64,000 nt of DNA from Caulobacter sp. 73W (GTDB lineage: Bacteria; Pseudomonadota; Alphaproteobacteria; Caulobacterales; Caulobacteraceae), in assembly GCF_041021955.1 (NCBI RefSeq), contig NZ_CP158375.1:3522501-3586500 (forward strand), in the 5' to 3' direction. How positions within the stretch are numbered: the stretch's first letter is position 1; the number at the start of each line of letters is the position of its first letter. The notes beneath the pieces are model-generated. The model ran no database searches, was not told the origin of the DNA, and saw only the letters and a program-made list of their open reading frames with translations. Below are positions 34,654 to 44,867 of this stretch, piece after piece. Both the position numbers and the translations under genes were made by a program.

Positions 34654-35667
34654 TCAGCGAGGGGTAGGGGAAACCAGATCGATCTGGGTGGGGCCGGACT
34701 GTTCGACCCGGGCGACGCCATAGGCTTCCAGGGTGGCGACGAAACCGCCCACATCGCCGGTCTTGAAGCGGCCGCTGAGCGGGGTCTGGGCCAGGTCGCG
34801 GTCGCCCAGGTGGATCTTGCGGTTGGAGTAGCGGTTCATCTCCGCGACGATCGCGCTGAGCGGCTGGTCGTCGAAGATGACGTCGCCATTGCGCCAGGCG
34901 CTGACGCGCTGGACGTCGACGCGGTTCACGGCCCAGTCCTTGGAGCCGTACTGGACCAGGCGCGCGCCGGGCAGCAGATCGGTACTGGCGGCGGACGTCA
35001 GGGAGGCCACGCGCACCTTGCCCTCCAGCAAGGCGACCGACCAATGGTCGGGGTCCAGCCGGACGTTGAAGGCGGTGCCCAGGGCCGTGACGGTGCGGCC
35101 GCCGGCGGTCACCACGAACGGATGCGCCGGGTCCTTGGCGACCTCGAAGAAGGCCTCGCCCTTCACCAGGGTCAGGCCGCGCTTGGCGCCCCATTCGGTG
35201 ATGCGCAATTCGGTGTCGGTGCTGAGCGTGGCCCGCGAGCCGTCGGCCAGGGAGACGATCCGCTGGTCGCCGACGGCGGTGCGATAGACGGCGACGTCGC
35301 GCATGGCGGCCGCCGTGGGCTGCCGAGGCGCGGTCACGGACAGGCCGGTGAACAGGGCCGCGCCGCCAAGCAGGACGATGGCCGCGACAGCGGCGGCCCA
35401 GCGGAAGGGCATGGCGGAACGGTCGGCGAGGTCGGTCTTCAGCGCCTCACGGGCGCGAAGCACCTGCGGCTCGTCGCGCATGAGGCCCATGGCGTCCCAG
35501 GAAAGGCTGACGCGGGTCCATTCGGCTTGATTGTCGTAGCTGGCGTTCAGCCAGGCTTCGAAACGGCGGCGAAGCGCTTCGTCGCGCGGGTCACGTTGCA
35601 GAAGGACGAACCAACCCGCGGCGTCCGGTTCACCGGGCGATCCATGCTTGGGTCGGTTGTCGTTCAT
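34654..35667 (-). CDS. FecR-family anti-sigma/sigma-regulator
   Basis: 337 aa. The N-terminal cytoplasmic domain carries AAGWFVLLQRDPRDEALRRR and FEAWLNASYDNQAEW, typical of FecR. It has one membrane segment (about 90-110, WAAAVAAIVLLGGAALFTGL) and a periplasmic FecR domain (LADGSRATLSTDTELRI, GEAFFEVAKDPAHPFVV, GTAFNVR). The C-terminal SAIVAEMNRYSNRKI segment resembles an STN-contacting region. It relays receptor occupancy to the sigma factor. Its start lies inside the sigma gene (38-base overlap). Confidence 0.93.
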   Translation of the reverse strand: MNDNRPKHGSPGEPDAAGWFVLLQRDPRDEALRRRFEAWLNASYDNQAEWTRVSLSWDAMGLMRDEPQVLRAREALKTDLADRSAMPFRWAAAVAAIVLLGGAALFTGLSVTAPRQPTAAAMRDVAVYRTAVGDQRIVSLADGSRATLSTDTELRITEWGAKRGLTLVKGEAFFEVAKDPAHPFVVTAGGRTVTALGTAFNVRLDPDHWSVALLEGKVRVASLTSAASTDLLPGARLVQYGSKDWAVNRVDVQRVSAWRNGDVIFDDQPLSAIVAEMNRYSNRKIHLGDRDLAQTPLSGRFKTGDVGGFVATLEAYGVARVEQSGPTQIDLVSPTPR

Positions 35668-36196
35668 CGTTTTCCTGCAAACGGCTCGTGACGATCCGCA
35701 GAGCCTTGGTCACATGTTTCTCGACGGCGCTGACGGATATTCCAAGTTGCGCCGCTGCGGCCTTGTAACTCAAGCTCTCGAAACGCACGAGCATGAAAGC
35801 GGCCCTTGTGCGATGAGGCATGCCCGCAAGAGCGGCCAAGGCGACAGAAGCTTGCTCCTTGGCCTGCAGAACCCGATCCGGGGACAGGTCGTCGACCGGG
35901 TGGTGAATTGGCTCCAGCTCACAATGCGCCTGACGATGACGCACGGCGTCCCGGCGCCGGCGATCCAGCAGCACGTTGGTCGCCGTCTGGAAGATGAAGC
36001 TGTTCAGGTTGGCCACCGCCTCGCCGCCGCGCCGGCTGTGCAGGCGAAGCAGCACCTCCTGAACGAGATCGTCGACGTCGTGGTGCGCAACCCGACGGCG
36101 GAAAAAGGCGCGCAGCGCCTGCTGGTAATGCAATGAGGCCTGAACCAGTCCCGCCTGATCCACACCCTGATGTTCGGCCAACTTCGCCAACGCCAT
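35630..36196 (-). CDS. ECF RNA polymerase sigma factor (FecI-like)
   Basis: A 188-aa sigma-70 factor with only regions 2 and 4: region 2 HHDVDDLVQEVLLRLH and LNSFIFQTATNVLLDRRRR, and region 4 LSYKAAAAQLGISVSAVEKHVTKAL. It is cotranscribed with fecR, which it overlaps, and divergent from the TonB receptor. This is the usual cell-surface signalling set: a receptor with STN domain, FecR and FecI. Confidence 0.93.
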   Translation of the reverse strand: MALAKLAEHQGVDQAGLVQASLHYQQALRAFFRRRVAHHDVDDLVQEVLLRLHSRRGGEAVANLNSFIFQTATNVLLDRRRRDAVRHRQAHCELEPIHHPVDDLSPDRVLQAKEQASVALAALAGMPHRTRAAFMLVRFESLSYKAAAAQLGISVSAVEKHVTKALRIVTSRLQENDERQPTQAWIAR

Positions 36197-36382
36197 TTGC
36201 GGTATTCCCCCGAACGCCCGGCACGACGCATTTATGTCATGCTCATGTTTTGTGGCGGGATGGTCAACAGGCTTGGGGTGCGGCGCCTTGGCGGTTGAGC
36301 GGCTGCTGGATTTTCAGGCGCCGCCGGTTCAATGTCCGCGGCGTGTAGGGGGAATGCGTATGGGGACGGAGGCCGCGATCCG

Positions 36383-38890
36383 GTGAGGATCGGCCACGCC
36401 AGCTTGGTTGCGGGCGGGCTGTGCGCCGCCGTGGCCGCGCCCGCGCAGGCCGCCCCTTCGGCTCGATTCGACATCCCCGCCGGCTGGCCGCTGGAACGGG
36501 CGTTGACCGCCTTCTCGGCGCAGAGCGACCGGGACATCCTGTTTTCTCCGGCCCTGGTGGAAGGGCTGAAATCCCGCAAGGTCTCCGGCCGCCTGGGTTC
36601 GGACGCGGCGCTCGACCAGCTGCTCAGGGGCACCGGCCTGACCTGGCGCAGCTTCCAGGGGCGGGTTCTGATCGAGCGCGTCGCGGTCGCGCAGGCCCCG
36701 GTTCAGCCGCCGGCCCCGCCGGAGCCGCCGTCCGACCTGGACGGGCTGGTGATCACCGCCCTGCGTCGTCCGACCGTGGACCAGCTGACGCCGATGTCGG
36801 TGCGGGCGATACCGCAGAGCGAACTGGACCGTTCGGGCGTCGCCACCTTCGAGCGTGCGACCAGCACGACACCCGGCCTTGTCGCCACGGCGACGGGGGT
36901 GGGGCGCAATCGCCTGACCCTGCGCGGGGTCTATGGATCGGGCGAGGCGACCACCGCGCTCTATTACGACGACGTGCCGGTCACCGGCGCCAGCGGCACG
37001 ACCGCCGATCCGGGCAGTTCGTTCCCCGAGCTGGTTCTGGTGGACGTCAATCGGCTGGAGCTGCTGCGCGGGCCGCAGGGAACCTTGCATGGGGCCAGCG
37101 CCATGGGCGGCGCGTTGAAGGTGATGTTCAACCGGCCGGACCTGAACGCCGCGTCGGGCAGCCTGGACCTGGAAGGGTCGACCAGCGCCGGCCATGGGGG
37201 GCAGGCGGGGACGTTGGTGGTCAACCGGCCGCTGGTCGACGGCGTCGTGGGCATGCGGGTGACGGCCTATCACCGCACCGAGCCGGCCTTCATCGACAAC
37301 AGCCGCCTGGGGCTGAGCGCGGTGAACGACAGCCGCACCAATGGCGTGCGGGTCGGCATCGGGGCCAAGCCGACCGACGACCTGACCCTGAACTTCATGC
37401 TGACGCGCCAGACGGAAGAGCTGGACGACAGCAGCGCGTGGACGCCGACGGGCGGGTCCTATGTCAGCACCAATTACGGCCGGCTGCCGTTCGAGGGGAA
37501 GGTGACCTTCGCCGTCGCGTCGGCCGACTGGCGAGTGCGCGGCGTGCGCCTGGCGGCCATGGCGGCGGCCTACAAGTGGAACAGCCATCGCCGCAGCGAA
37601 TATTCCGGCGTCCTGCTGGCCGAGCGGACCAGCGAGGCGGGGTGCAGCCGATACTTCTCTCTGGGCTCGGCCGTGTCCTGTTCGGTCGAGCAGATGTCGC
37701 GCTGGACGGCCTATGTGGACAGCCGGTCGCCGGGCCTGCTGACCCAGCCGGTGGACATGGAATCCCAGGTGGTCGAGCTGCGCGCCACGTCCGACGGGCG
37801 CGGCTTCATCGGCTGGACCTTCGGCCTGTTCGGCGAGACCCGCGAGGACAGCATCGACAGCCAGGTGGTGGTGCTGGACGCGGCGACCGGCGTGCCGCTG
37901 GAGTTCGCCGGCTTCACCGGACGGCGCGCCGTCGACAGCCGGTTCCAGCAGCGCGCGGCCTATGGCGAGATCATCGTCGGCGCCGACCGTGACACCAGCC
38001 TGACGGTAGGCGCGCGGCGGTTCGACTACAAGCGCACGACCATCGGGCGCACGCTGGTGGTGAACGTCATCTCCAACACCGCCGAGGGCAACTTCAACAA
38101 GTCGGCCAGCGAGACAGGCTGGAGCCTGAAGTTCGTCGGCAGCCACCGGCTGAACACGCGGGTGCTGCTCTACGCCCAGGCCTCGCAAGGTTTCCGCCCC
38201 GGCGGGATCAACACCGTGCCCAGCCTGTCGCAGGAACTGGCCGCCTATCGCGCCGACAGCTTGTGGAACTACGAGATGGGCGTGAAGGGCAACTGGCTGG
38301 ACGGCCGCCTGACCGCCAACGGGGCTGTCTATCGGATCGACTGGCGCGACATGCAGTACACGGCCGCCAGCCCCAACGGCGCCTTCTCGTTCCTGGCCAA
38401 TATCGGCCGGGCGCGGATCAACGGGGCGGAGGCGGACGTGACGTTCGACCCGCGCGGTCCTTGGCGGACGGGCCTGAACCTGGCCTATGCCGACGGGGTG
38501 CTGACCGAGGACCAGGAAAGCGCGATCGCGGCAGGCCTGGGCTCGGCCGGCGACCGCCTGCCGGTGGTGCCCCGGTTCGCGGCGGGAGCGTGGGTGGAGT
38601 ATGCGCGGCCGCTGTCCAGCCGGCTGGACCTGCTGTTGCGGGCCGACGCGACCCATACGGGGCGGTCGCACAGCGCCTTCGCCTCATCCTCGGCGGACGA
38701 CACCCGGCTGGGCGGAGTGATGCTGGTCAATCTGCGCGCCGGGGTGAGGACACACGCCTGGAACCTGGGCGCCTATGTCGAGAACGTGCTGGACGACGAC
38801 TCGCCGTCCTTCGCCTCCACCGGCCGCCAGCCGCAGGTCTATGGCCCCCGCCCGAGGCGCGTGGGCGTGGCGGTGGGGTACGCGTTCTAA
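36383..38890 (+). CDS. TonB-dependent outer-membrane receptor with STN signalling domain
   Basis: 835 aa from GTG 36383, which gives a compact signal peptide (GHASLVAGGLCAAVAAPAQA) and follows GGAGG; the ATG at 36332 would add 17 unrelated residues. An STN domain (residues 27-100, FDIPAGWPLERALTAFSAQS) can signal to the FecR encoded next door. The plug has RLTLRGVYGSGEATTALYYD and LELLRGPQGTLHGASAMGG. The barrel ends RRVGVAVGYAF with the C-terminal Phe. The ligand is unknown; it may be an iron chelate, a peptide or another nutrient, given the two linked peptidases. Confidence 0.92.
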   Translation: MRIGHASLVAGGLCAAVAAPAQAAPSARFDIPAGWPLERALTAFSAQSDRDILFSPALVEGLKSRKVSGRLGSDAALDQLLRGTGLTWRSFQGRVLIERVAVAQAPVQPPAPPEPPSDLDGLVITALRRPTVDQLTPMSVRAIPQSELDRSGVATFERATSTTPGLVATATGVGRNRLTLRGVYGSGEATTALYYDDVPVTGASGTTADPGSSFPELVLVDVNRLELLRGPQGTLHGASAMGGALKVMFNRPDLNAASGSLDLEGSTSAGHGGQAGTLVVNRPLVDGVVGMRVTAYHRTEPAFIDNSRLGLSAVNDSRTNGVRVGIGAKPTDDLTLNFMLTRQTEELDDSSAWTPTGGSYVSTNYGRLPFEGKVTFAVASADWRVRGVRLAAMAAAYKWNSHRRSEYSGVLLAERTSEAGCSRYFSLGSAVSCSVEQMSRWTAYVDSRSPGLLTQPVDMESQVVELRATSDGRGFIGWTFGLFGETREDSIDSQVVVLDAATGVPLEFAGFTGRRAVDSRFQQRAAYGEIIVGADRDTSLTVGARRFDYKRTTIGRTLVVNVISNTAEGNFNKSASETGWSLKFVGSHRLNTRVLLYAQASQGFRPGGINTVPSLSQELAAYRADSLWNYEMGVKGNWLDGRLTANGAVYRIDWRDMQYTAASPNGAFSFLANIGRARINGAEADVTFDPRGPWRTGLNLAYADGVLTEDQESAIAAGLGSAGDRLPVVPRFAAGAWVEYARPLSSRLDLLLRADATHTGRSHSAFASSSADDTRLGGVMLVNLRAGVRTHAWNLGAYVENVLDDDSPSFASTGRQPQVYGPRPRRVGVAVGYAF

Positions 38891-38900
38891 GGGGAACTGG

Positions 38901-38972
38901 TGCCGGCGGAGAGGATCGAACTCCCGACCTTCGGTTTACAAAACCGCTGCACTACCGCTGTGCTACGCCGGC
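38901..38972 (-). tRNA. tRNA-Thr (anticodon UGU)
   Basis: A 72-base cloverleaf on the minus strand: acceptor GCCGGCG/CGCCGGC, D arm GCAC-AGCGGTA-GTGC, anticodon loop TTTGTAA (UGU, Thr), T arm GGGAG-TTCGATC-CTCTC, discriminator A. CCA is encoded (38898-38900). It lies 12 bases after potI on the same strand. Confidence 0.95.
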
Positions 38973-38984
38973 CAAGGAAGGGGC

Positions 38985-39812
38985 TTATGCCGCAGCCGGC
39001 CCTGTCGCGCCAGCCTCCGATCGCAGTTCTCTTAGCGTCCGCCATTTTCCCACCAGGGCATAGACCAGGACCCCGGTCGCCACCGCGGCGATGAGAAGGG
39101 TGCAGGCGGCGTTGATCTCTGGCGATACGCCCAGCCGCACCTGGGAATAGATGCGCATGGGCAGGGTGGTCGCGCCGGGGCCGGAGGCGAAGGACGCCAC
39201 CACCAGATCGTCAAGCGACAGGGTGAAGGCCAGCATCCAGCCGGCGACGACGGCCGGGGCGATGTTGGGCAGGGTCACGGTCAGAAAGGTGCGGATCGGC
39301 GGGCAGCCGAGATCCTGCGCCGCTTCCTCCAGCGAGCGGTCGAAGGTGACCAGGCGGGCGTGCACCACCACGGCCACATAGGCCAGGGTGCAGGTGGAAT
39401 GGGCGATGACCACGGTCCAGAAGCCCCGGTCGATGCGCAGGGCCACGAACAGCAGCAGCAGGGACAGGCCCAGGATCACCTCGGGCATGACCATGGGCGC
39501 ATAGACGAGGCCCGAGAACAGGGTGCGCCCTCCGAACCGGCCGCCTCGCACCAGGGCCACGGCGGCGAGGGTTCCGAGGGCGGTGGCGACGGTGGCCGAG
39601 ATCAGCCCGACCCGCAGCGTCACCCAGGCGGCGCCCATCAGCGCCTCGTTGGCGAACAGGGCGGCGTACCAGCGGGTGGAGAAGCCGCCCCAGACCGTCA
39701 CCAGCCGGCTGGCGTTGAACGAATAGAGCACCAGGGCGGCGATCGGCAGGTAGAGGAACGCCAGGCCCAGGCTGACGGAGGCGATGTTGAAGGCGGTGGG
39801 GCCCTTCTTCAT
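38985..39812 (-). CDS. potI: Putrescine ABC transporter permease PotI
   Basis: A 275-aa inner-membrane permease, six membrane segments, EAA loop EEAAQDLGCPPIRTFLTVTLP, and the end of the membrane domain with LDDLVVASFASGPGATTLPM, typical of PotI/PotC. ATG 39812 overlaps the potH stop by four bases. It is the last gene of the potF-A-H-I operon. Confidence 0.93.
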   Translation of the reverse strand: MKKGPTAFNIASVSLGLAFLYLPIAALVLYSFNASRLVTVWGGFSTRWYAALFANEALMGAAWVTLRVGLISATVATALGTLAAVALVRGGRFGGRTLFSGLVYAPMVMPEVILGLSLLLLFVALRIDRGFWTVVIAHSTCTLAYVAVVVHARLVTFDRSLEEAAQDLGCPPIRTFLTVTLPNIAPAVVAGWMLAFTLSLDDLVVASFASGPGATTLPMRIYSQVRLGVSPEINAACTLLIAAVATGVLVYALVGKWRTLRELRSEAGATGPAAA

Positions 39813-40705
39813 TGGCCGGCCTCCAGGGCTTTGGCCTGTTGCCGCTGATAGAGGACGATGGGAACCACCAGGGTCAGCAGCAGCGCCACGGCGACCGCGG
39901 ACGCGCTGGGCCAGTCGCGGTTGGAGAAGAACTCGATCCAGATGGTCTTGCCGATCATCAGGGTCTGGGCGCCGCCCAGCAGGTCGGGCACCACGAATTC
40001 GCCGACCATGGGAATGAAGCAGAGCAGGGCGCCGGCGACGACGCCGCCGAACGACAGGGGCAGGGTCACCTGCCAGAAGGTCTTCCACGGCGGGGAGCCG
40101 AGATCGGCGGCGGCCTCGAGCAGACTGTGATCCTGCTTCTCCAGCACCGCGTAGATCGGCAGCACCATGAACGGCAGGTAGCAGTAGACGAGGCCGATAT
40201 AGACCGCCGCCTGGGTGTTGAGCAGGTCGAGGCCCGGCAGGCCGACGGCCTCGAGCGCCATGTTCAGCAGGCCCTCGGGCTTGAGGATGGCGATCCACGC
40301 ATAGACCCGGATCAGGAAGCTGGTCCAGAACGGCAGGATCACCGCCATCAGCAGGATCTTGCGCGTCTGCGGGGCGCAGCGGGCCATGCCCAGCGCGATG
40401 GGGTAGCCAACCAGCAGGCACAGGATCGTGCCGATGGCCGCGAAGCGCAGGCTGGAAAGATAGGCGACCAGATAGAGGTCGTCGGAGGTCAGGCGGGCGT
40501 AGGTCTCCAGGTCCAGCGCGGCGACGAACGCCTTGATCCCCGCCAGGCCCGCCGACCAGTCGATCCGCGGCGCATAGGGCGGCATGGCCAGGGCCTGGTC
40601 CGACAGGGACAGGCGCAGGACCAGCACGAACGGAAACGCGAAGAACAGGCCCAGCCACAGATAGGGCGCGATGGCCGCCAGCCGTTCGCCGTTCTTGCGC
40701 TTCAT
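39809..40705 (-). CDS. potH: Putrescine ABC transporter permease PotH
   Basis: 298 aa, six membrane segments, EAA loop LEAAADLGSPPWKTFWQVTLP and the PotH/PotB block IPMVGEFVVPDLLGG. ATG 40705 starts the conserved [20 protein letters not shown]; the upstream extension of the frame lies in potA. Four-base overlaps with potA and potI. Confidence 0.93.
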   Translation of the reverse strand: MKRKNGERLAAIAPYLWLGLFFAFPFVLVLRLSLSDQALAMPPYAPRIDWSAGLAGIKAFVAALDLETYARLTSDDLYLVAYLSSLRFAAIGTILCLLVGYPIALGMARCAPQTRKILLMAVILPFWTSFLIRVYAWIAILKPEGLLNMALEAVGLPGLDLLNTQAAVYIGLVYCYLPFMVLPIYAVLEKQDHSLLEAAADLGSPPWKTFWQVTLPLSFGGVVAGALLCFIPMVGEFVVPDLLGGAQTLMIGKTIWIEFFSNRDWPSASAVAVALLLTLVVPIVLYQRQQAKALEAGQ

Positions 40706-41880
40706 CGGGTCAGGACCACGCCGGCGTCGGGATCGAAGGAGATCCAGACCTTGTCGTCCCAGCCGATGGGCCGCTCCACCACGCGCGAGGCGTTGGCGCG
40801 GGCCACTCGGATCAGCTTTCCGTCGGCCAGTCCGACCACATAGTTGGTCCAGTCGCCGGTGTAGCCGATGTCCCAGATCTCCCCGGCCAGGACGTTGGCG
40901 GTCCCCTTGGCCGGTGGGTCGAGGCTGATGCGCATCTTCTCCGGCCGCACGGCCAGCCATACGGTGGAGCCGGCGGCGGGGGCGTCGTCGTCCCAGACGT
41001 CCAGCGCCTGCTCCGACTCGGGGATGATGATGCGGGCCATGGGGTGGGTCAGTTCCGCCACCTTGGCCTCGAACACGTTCACGTCCCCCAGGAACTCGGC
41101 CACATAGCGGTCGGCGGGGGTCTCGTAGAGCTCTTCGGGGCGTCCGAGCTGGGCGATCCGGCCCTCGCGCATCACGGCGATGCGGTCGGCCAGGACCATG
41201 GCCTCCTCCTGGTCATGGGTGACCATCAGGAAGGTGGTGTTGAGCTCCTGCTGGATGTCCATGAGCTCGAACTGGGTCTCTTCGCGCAGCTTCTTGTCCA
41301 GCGCGCCCAGCGGCTCGTCGAGCAGCAGCATCTTGGGCCGCTTGGCCAGGGCGCGGGCCAGGGCGACGCGCTGCTTCTGGCCGCCGGACAGCTGGTGCGG
41401 CTTGCGACGGGCCAGGGGCTCCAGCTTGACCAGGGCCAGCATCTGCTGGACCCGCGCCTCGATCTCGCCCTTGGGCAGGTTTTCCTGCTTCAGGCCGAAT
41501 GCGATGTTCTGGGCCACGCTCAGGTGCGGGAACAGGGCGTAGGACTGGAACATCATGTTGACCGGCCGCTGGTGGGGCGGCTGGCCGGCCAGGTCCTGCC
41601 CCGCCAGGGTGATGCGGCCCTCGTCCGGGGTCTCGAACCCGGCCAGCAGCCGCATCAGGGTGGTCTTGCCGCAGCCCGACGGGCCGAGCAGGGCGAAGAA
41701 CTCGCCCGGATAGATGGCCAGCGACACGCCGTTGACGGCGGTGTGGTCCTCGAACCGCTTCACCACGCCTTCGAAACGCACCAGCGGCTCCACGGACGGA
41801 TCGCTCCAGGGCGAGAACTTCGAACGGACCGCGCCGATGTTCAGGCGCTGGCGGCCGGTCTTGCCCACCTTGGCGTTCAT
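40702..41880 (-). CDS. potA: Polyamine ABC transporter ATPase (PotG/PotA)
   Basis: 392 aa from ATG 41880. Walker [11 protein letters not shown]-loop [13 protein letters not shown], signature [15 protein letters not shown], Walker [13 protein letters not shown]-loop [10 protein letters not shown] and a C-terminal TOBE region ([13 protein letters not shown]). By position with PotF/H/I it would be PotG of a putrescine importer. Four-base overlaps on both sides. Confidence 0.92.
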   Translation of the reverse strand: MNAKVGKTGRQRLNIGAVRSKFSPWSDPSVEPLVRFEGVVKRFEDHTAVNGVSLAIYPGEFFALLGPSGCGKTTLMRLLAGFETPDEGRITLAGQDLAGQPPHQRPVNMMFQSYALFPHLSVAQNIAFGLKQENLPKGEIEARVQQMLALVKLEPLARRKPHQLSGGQKQRVALARALAKRPKMLLLDEPLGALDKKLREETQFELMDIQQELNTTFLMVTHDQEEAMVLADRIAVMREGRIAQLGRPEELYETPADRYVAEFLGDVNVFEAKVAELTHPMARIIIPESEQALDVWDDDAPAAGSTVWLAVRPEKMRISLDPPAKGTANVLAGEIWDIGYTGDWTNYVVGLADGKLIRVARANASRVVERPIGWDDKVWISFDPDAGVVLTR

Positions 41881-42989
41881 CGGCCGGTGACCACCCGGGT
41901 CCATTGGCGATTGATCTCACGGACCAGCTTCGGGTCCTTCGAGGTGGCCACGAACAGGCGAGAGAACACGTCCGGCGTCGGATAGATGTTCGGATTGTCG
42001 CGGATTTCCGCCTCGACCAGGGGCAGGGCCTTTTCGTTGGCGTTGGCGAACTGCACGTAGTTGGACGCCTTGGCCGCCACGTCGGGGCGCAGCATGTAGT
42101 TCATGAACTTCAGGGCCGCGGTCGGGTTCGGCGCGTCGGCCGGGATGGCGAAGACGTCGAAATAGACCTGGGTGCCCTCGCGCGGGATCACATAGTCGAT
42201 CTTGACCTTGCCGCCGGCCTCGTCGGCGCGGGCCTTGGCCTGGAAGACGTCGCCCGAGAAGCCGACCGCCAGGCAGATGTCGCCGTTGGCCAGGGCGTTG
42301 ATGTACTCCGACGAGTGGAACTTGCGCACCGACGGCCGGATGCTGAGCAGCATATCGGTGGCGGCGGCGTAGTCGGCCTCGACCAGGGAGTTGGGGTTCT
42401 TGCCCTGGGCCGCCAGGGCGACGGTGAACATGTCCTCGCTGGCGTCCAGCATGTAGACGCCGCAGTCCTTGAGCTTGGCGATGTTCTCGGGGCGGAAGAC
42501 CACGTCCCAGCTGTCGACGGCGACGCCGGGCAGGCGCTGCTTCAGCGCGTCGACATTATAACCGATGCCGATGGTACCCCACATGTAGGGGGCGGCGTAC
42601 TGAGCGCCCGGATCGAAGGGATCCATGCGGGCCATTAGGTCGGGCCACAGGTTGCCGAAGTTCGAAAGCTGGGCCTTGTCCAGCTTCTGCAGCACGCCGG
42701 CCTGGATCAAACGAGGAACGCTGTTGTTGGCGGGGACGACCAGGTCATAGCCCGTGCCGCCGGTCAGCAGCTTGGTCTCCATGACCTCCTGGGAGTTGAA
42801 GGTGTCGTAGACGACCTTGATCCCGGTTTCCTTGGTGAAGTCATCGACAATGGCCGGGTCGATGTAGTCCGACCAGTTATAGATGTGCAGGACCTCGTCC
42901 TTGGCCCCGCCCTGGCCGCATCCGGCCAGCACCGCCGCGGCGGCCGCGATCAACGCGGCCCGGCGCGTAAATTCCCCAAACCGGCTCAT
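41877..42989 (-). CDS. potF: Putrescine-binding periplasmic lipoprotein PotF
   Basis: A 370-aa extracytoplasmic solute-binding protein. The signal ends in the lipobox LAGC (Cys24), so it is lipid-anchored, unlike E. coli PotF. Binding-protein blocks are LHIYNWSDYIDPAIVDDFTK, YDLVVPANNSV, and AVGFSGDVFQAKARA. It is first gene of the operon, with a GGAGGGG ribosome site and a candidate promoter at 43020-43048. Confidence 0.92.
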   Translation of the reverse strand: MSRFGEFTRRAALIAAAAAVLAGCGQGGAKDEVLHIYNWSDYIDPAIVDDFTKETGIKVVYDTFNSQEVMETKLLTGGTGYDLVVPANNSVPRLIQAGVLQKLDKAQLSNFGNLWPDLMARMDPFDPGAQYAAPYMWGTIGIGYNVDALKQRLPGVAVDSWDVVFRPENIAKLKDCGVYMLDASEDMFTVALAAQGKNPNSLVEADYAAATDMLLSIRPSVRKFHSSEYINALANGDICLAVGFSGDVFQAKARADEAGGKVKIDYVIPREGTQVYFDVFAIPADAPNPTAALKFMNYMLRPDVAAKASNYVQFANANEKALPLVEAEIRDNPNIYPTPDVFSRLFVATSKDPKLVREINRQWTRVVTGR

Positions 42990-43019
42990 GTCCCCTCCGC
43001 CAGCTGAAACCCCGCGCTC

Positions 43020-43048
43020 GTTATAGGGCCTGGGGGCGGCGGGTTAAG
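43020..43048 (-). promoter_or_regulatory. Candidate promoter of the pot operon
   Basis: On the minus strand CTTAAC, 17 bases, TATAAC, about 30 bases before the potF ATG. The -10 is good and the -35 is poor. Confidence 0.4.
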
Positions 43049-43157
43049 TGGATTCTGCGGCGGGGAGGCGGGGTCGTATCGACCAGCCCGCTTTCGTTTC
43101 ACCGCCATGGCTTCTATATGCCATCGCTGCTTCTTCGCGACCCAACACCTGGACCCC

Positions 43158-44867
43158 ATGGCCCGTATCCTCATCACGTCCGCCCTGCCGTACATCAACG
43201 GGATCAAGCATCTCGGGAATCTGGCGGGGTCGATGCTGCCGGCCGACGTCTATGCGCGGTTCGAGCGGGCCCGGGGTCATGAGACGCTTTATATCTGCGC
43301 CACCGACGAGCATGGCACGCCGGCCGAGCTGGCCGCCGCCGCCGCCGGCCAGGACGTGCGCACCTATTGCGACGAGCAGCACCAGATCCAGCACGACATC
43401 GGCCGAGCCTTCGGCCTGTCCTGGGATTGGTTCGGGCGCAGCTCCAACCCGCCGAACCATCGCCTGACCCAGCACTTCTGCGAGGCGCTGGAGAAGAACG
43501 GCCTGATCGAGGAACGGGTGGACCAGATGGTCTACTCCATCGACGACAAGCGCTTCCTGCCTGACCGTTATGTCGAGGGGACCTGCCCGCACTGCGCCTT
43601 TGAAAAGGCCCGGGGCGACCAGTGCGACAACTGCGGCCGCCTGCTGGACCCGACCGACCTGATCAATCCGTATTCGGTCATCAGCGGCTCGCGGAACATC
43701 GAGGTGCGCGACACCCGACACCTTTACCTGATGCAGACCAAGATCCAGGACCGCATCCGCGCATGGGTCGACAGCAAGGCCAAGAACTGGCCGAACCTGA
43801 CCAGCTCCATCGCCTACAAGCACCTGGACGAGGGGCTGATCGACCGGGGCATCACCCGCGACCTGGCCTGGGGCATCCCGGTGACCAAGGACGGCGCGCC
43901 GCGCCCCGGCTTCGAGGACAAGGTCTTCTACGTCTGGTTCGACGCGCCCATCGAGTACATCGGCGCCACCGTCGAATGGTCGGAAGCGACCGGCGCGGAC
44001 TGGGAACGCTGGTGGCGCACCGACAAGGGCGCCGACGACGTCACCTATGTGGAGGTGATGGGCAAGGACAACGTGGCCTTCCACACCGTCAGCTTCCCCG
44101 CGACCATCCTGGGCTCGGGCGAGCCGTGGAAGACCGTCGACAACCTGAAATCCTTCAACTGGCTGAACTGGTACGGGGGCAAGTTCTCGACCAGCAACAA
44201 GCGCGGCGTATTCATGGACGCGGCGCTGGACATCCTGCCGCCCGACTACTGGCGCTGGTATTTGACGGCCAACGCGCCGGAAGGCTCCGACACCGCCTTC
44301 ACCTGGGAGCAGTTCGCCAGCAGCATCAACCGCGACCTGGCGGACGTGCTGGGCAATTTCGTCAACCGCATCCTGAAGTTCACCGAGGCCCGCTTCGACG
44401 GCGTGGTGCCGGAAGGCGGCGAGGCGGGTGAGCTGGAGCAGAAGCTCTACGCCGCCGTGTCCGAGCGTCTGACCGAATTGACCGAGCAGATGACGGCGCT
44501 GGAGGTCCGCAAGTCGGCCCAGACGATCCGCGCCCTGTGGGTTCTGGGTAACGAGTACCTGCAGGAAGCCGCGCCCTGGACGGCGGTGAAGACGGACCGC
44601 GACCGCGCGGCGGTGATCGTCCGCACGGCCCTGAACCTGGTGGCGCTCTATGCCCGCATCGCCGCGCCGATCATTCCGTTCTCGGCCCAGACCATCGCTT
44701 CGGCGGTCAACGAGCCGTTCCCGCCGACTTGGCCGTCGGCCAATGGCGAGGCCGAGCTGAACCGCCTGGCGCCCGGCGCGGCCATCCACACGCCCGAGGT
44801 CCTGTTCAAGAAGATCGAGGACGAGCAGATCGCCGAGTGGACGGAGCGCTTCGGCGGCGCCGAATGA
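43158..44867 (+). CDS. metG: Methionyl-tRNA synthetase
   Basis: 569 aa. Class I signatures are [11 protein letters not shown] (HIGH equivalent, residues 11-21) and KFSTSNKRG (KMSKS equivalent). A single zinc knuckle has C143, C146, C156 and C159. The C-terminal anticodon-binding helices are present, but the optional tRNA-binding dimer domain is absent. ATG 43158 opens with [15 protein letters not shown], the family start; the frame is open further upstream without conservation. Its TGA overlaps the ATG of the oxygenase gene. Confidence 0.96.
   Translation: MARILITSALPYINGIKHLGNLAGSMLPADVYARFERARGHETLYICATDEHGTPAELAAAAAGQDVRTYCDEQHQIQHDIGRAFGLSWDWFGRSSNPPNHRLTQHFCEALEKNGLIEERVDQMVYSIDDKRFLPDRYVEGTCPHCAFEKARGDQCDNCGRLLDPTDLINPYSVISGSRNIEVRDTRHLYLMQTKIQDRIRAWVDSKAKNWPNLTSSIAYKHLDEGLIDRGITRDLAWGIPVTKDGAPRPGFEDKVFYVWFDAPIEYIGATVEWSEATGADWERWWRTDKGADDVTYVEVMGKDNVAFHTVSFPATILGSGEPWKTVDNLKSFNWLNWYGGKFSTSNKRGVFMDAALDILPPDYWRWYLTANAPEGSDTAFTWEQFASSINRDLADVLGNFVNRILKFTEARFDGVVPEGGEAGELEQKLYAAVSERLTELTEQMTALEVRKSAQTIRALWVLGNEYLQEAAPWTAVKTDRDRAAVIVRTALNLVALYARIAAPIIPFSAQTIASAVNEPFPPTWPSANGEAELNRLAPGAAIHTPEVLFKKIEDEQIAEWTERFGGAE

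Noticed and set aside
36329..38671. 780-aa open frame antisense to the TonB receptor
   Set aside because: No recognisable domain; shadow of a receptor with intact plug and barrel.
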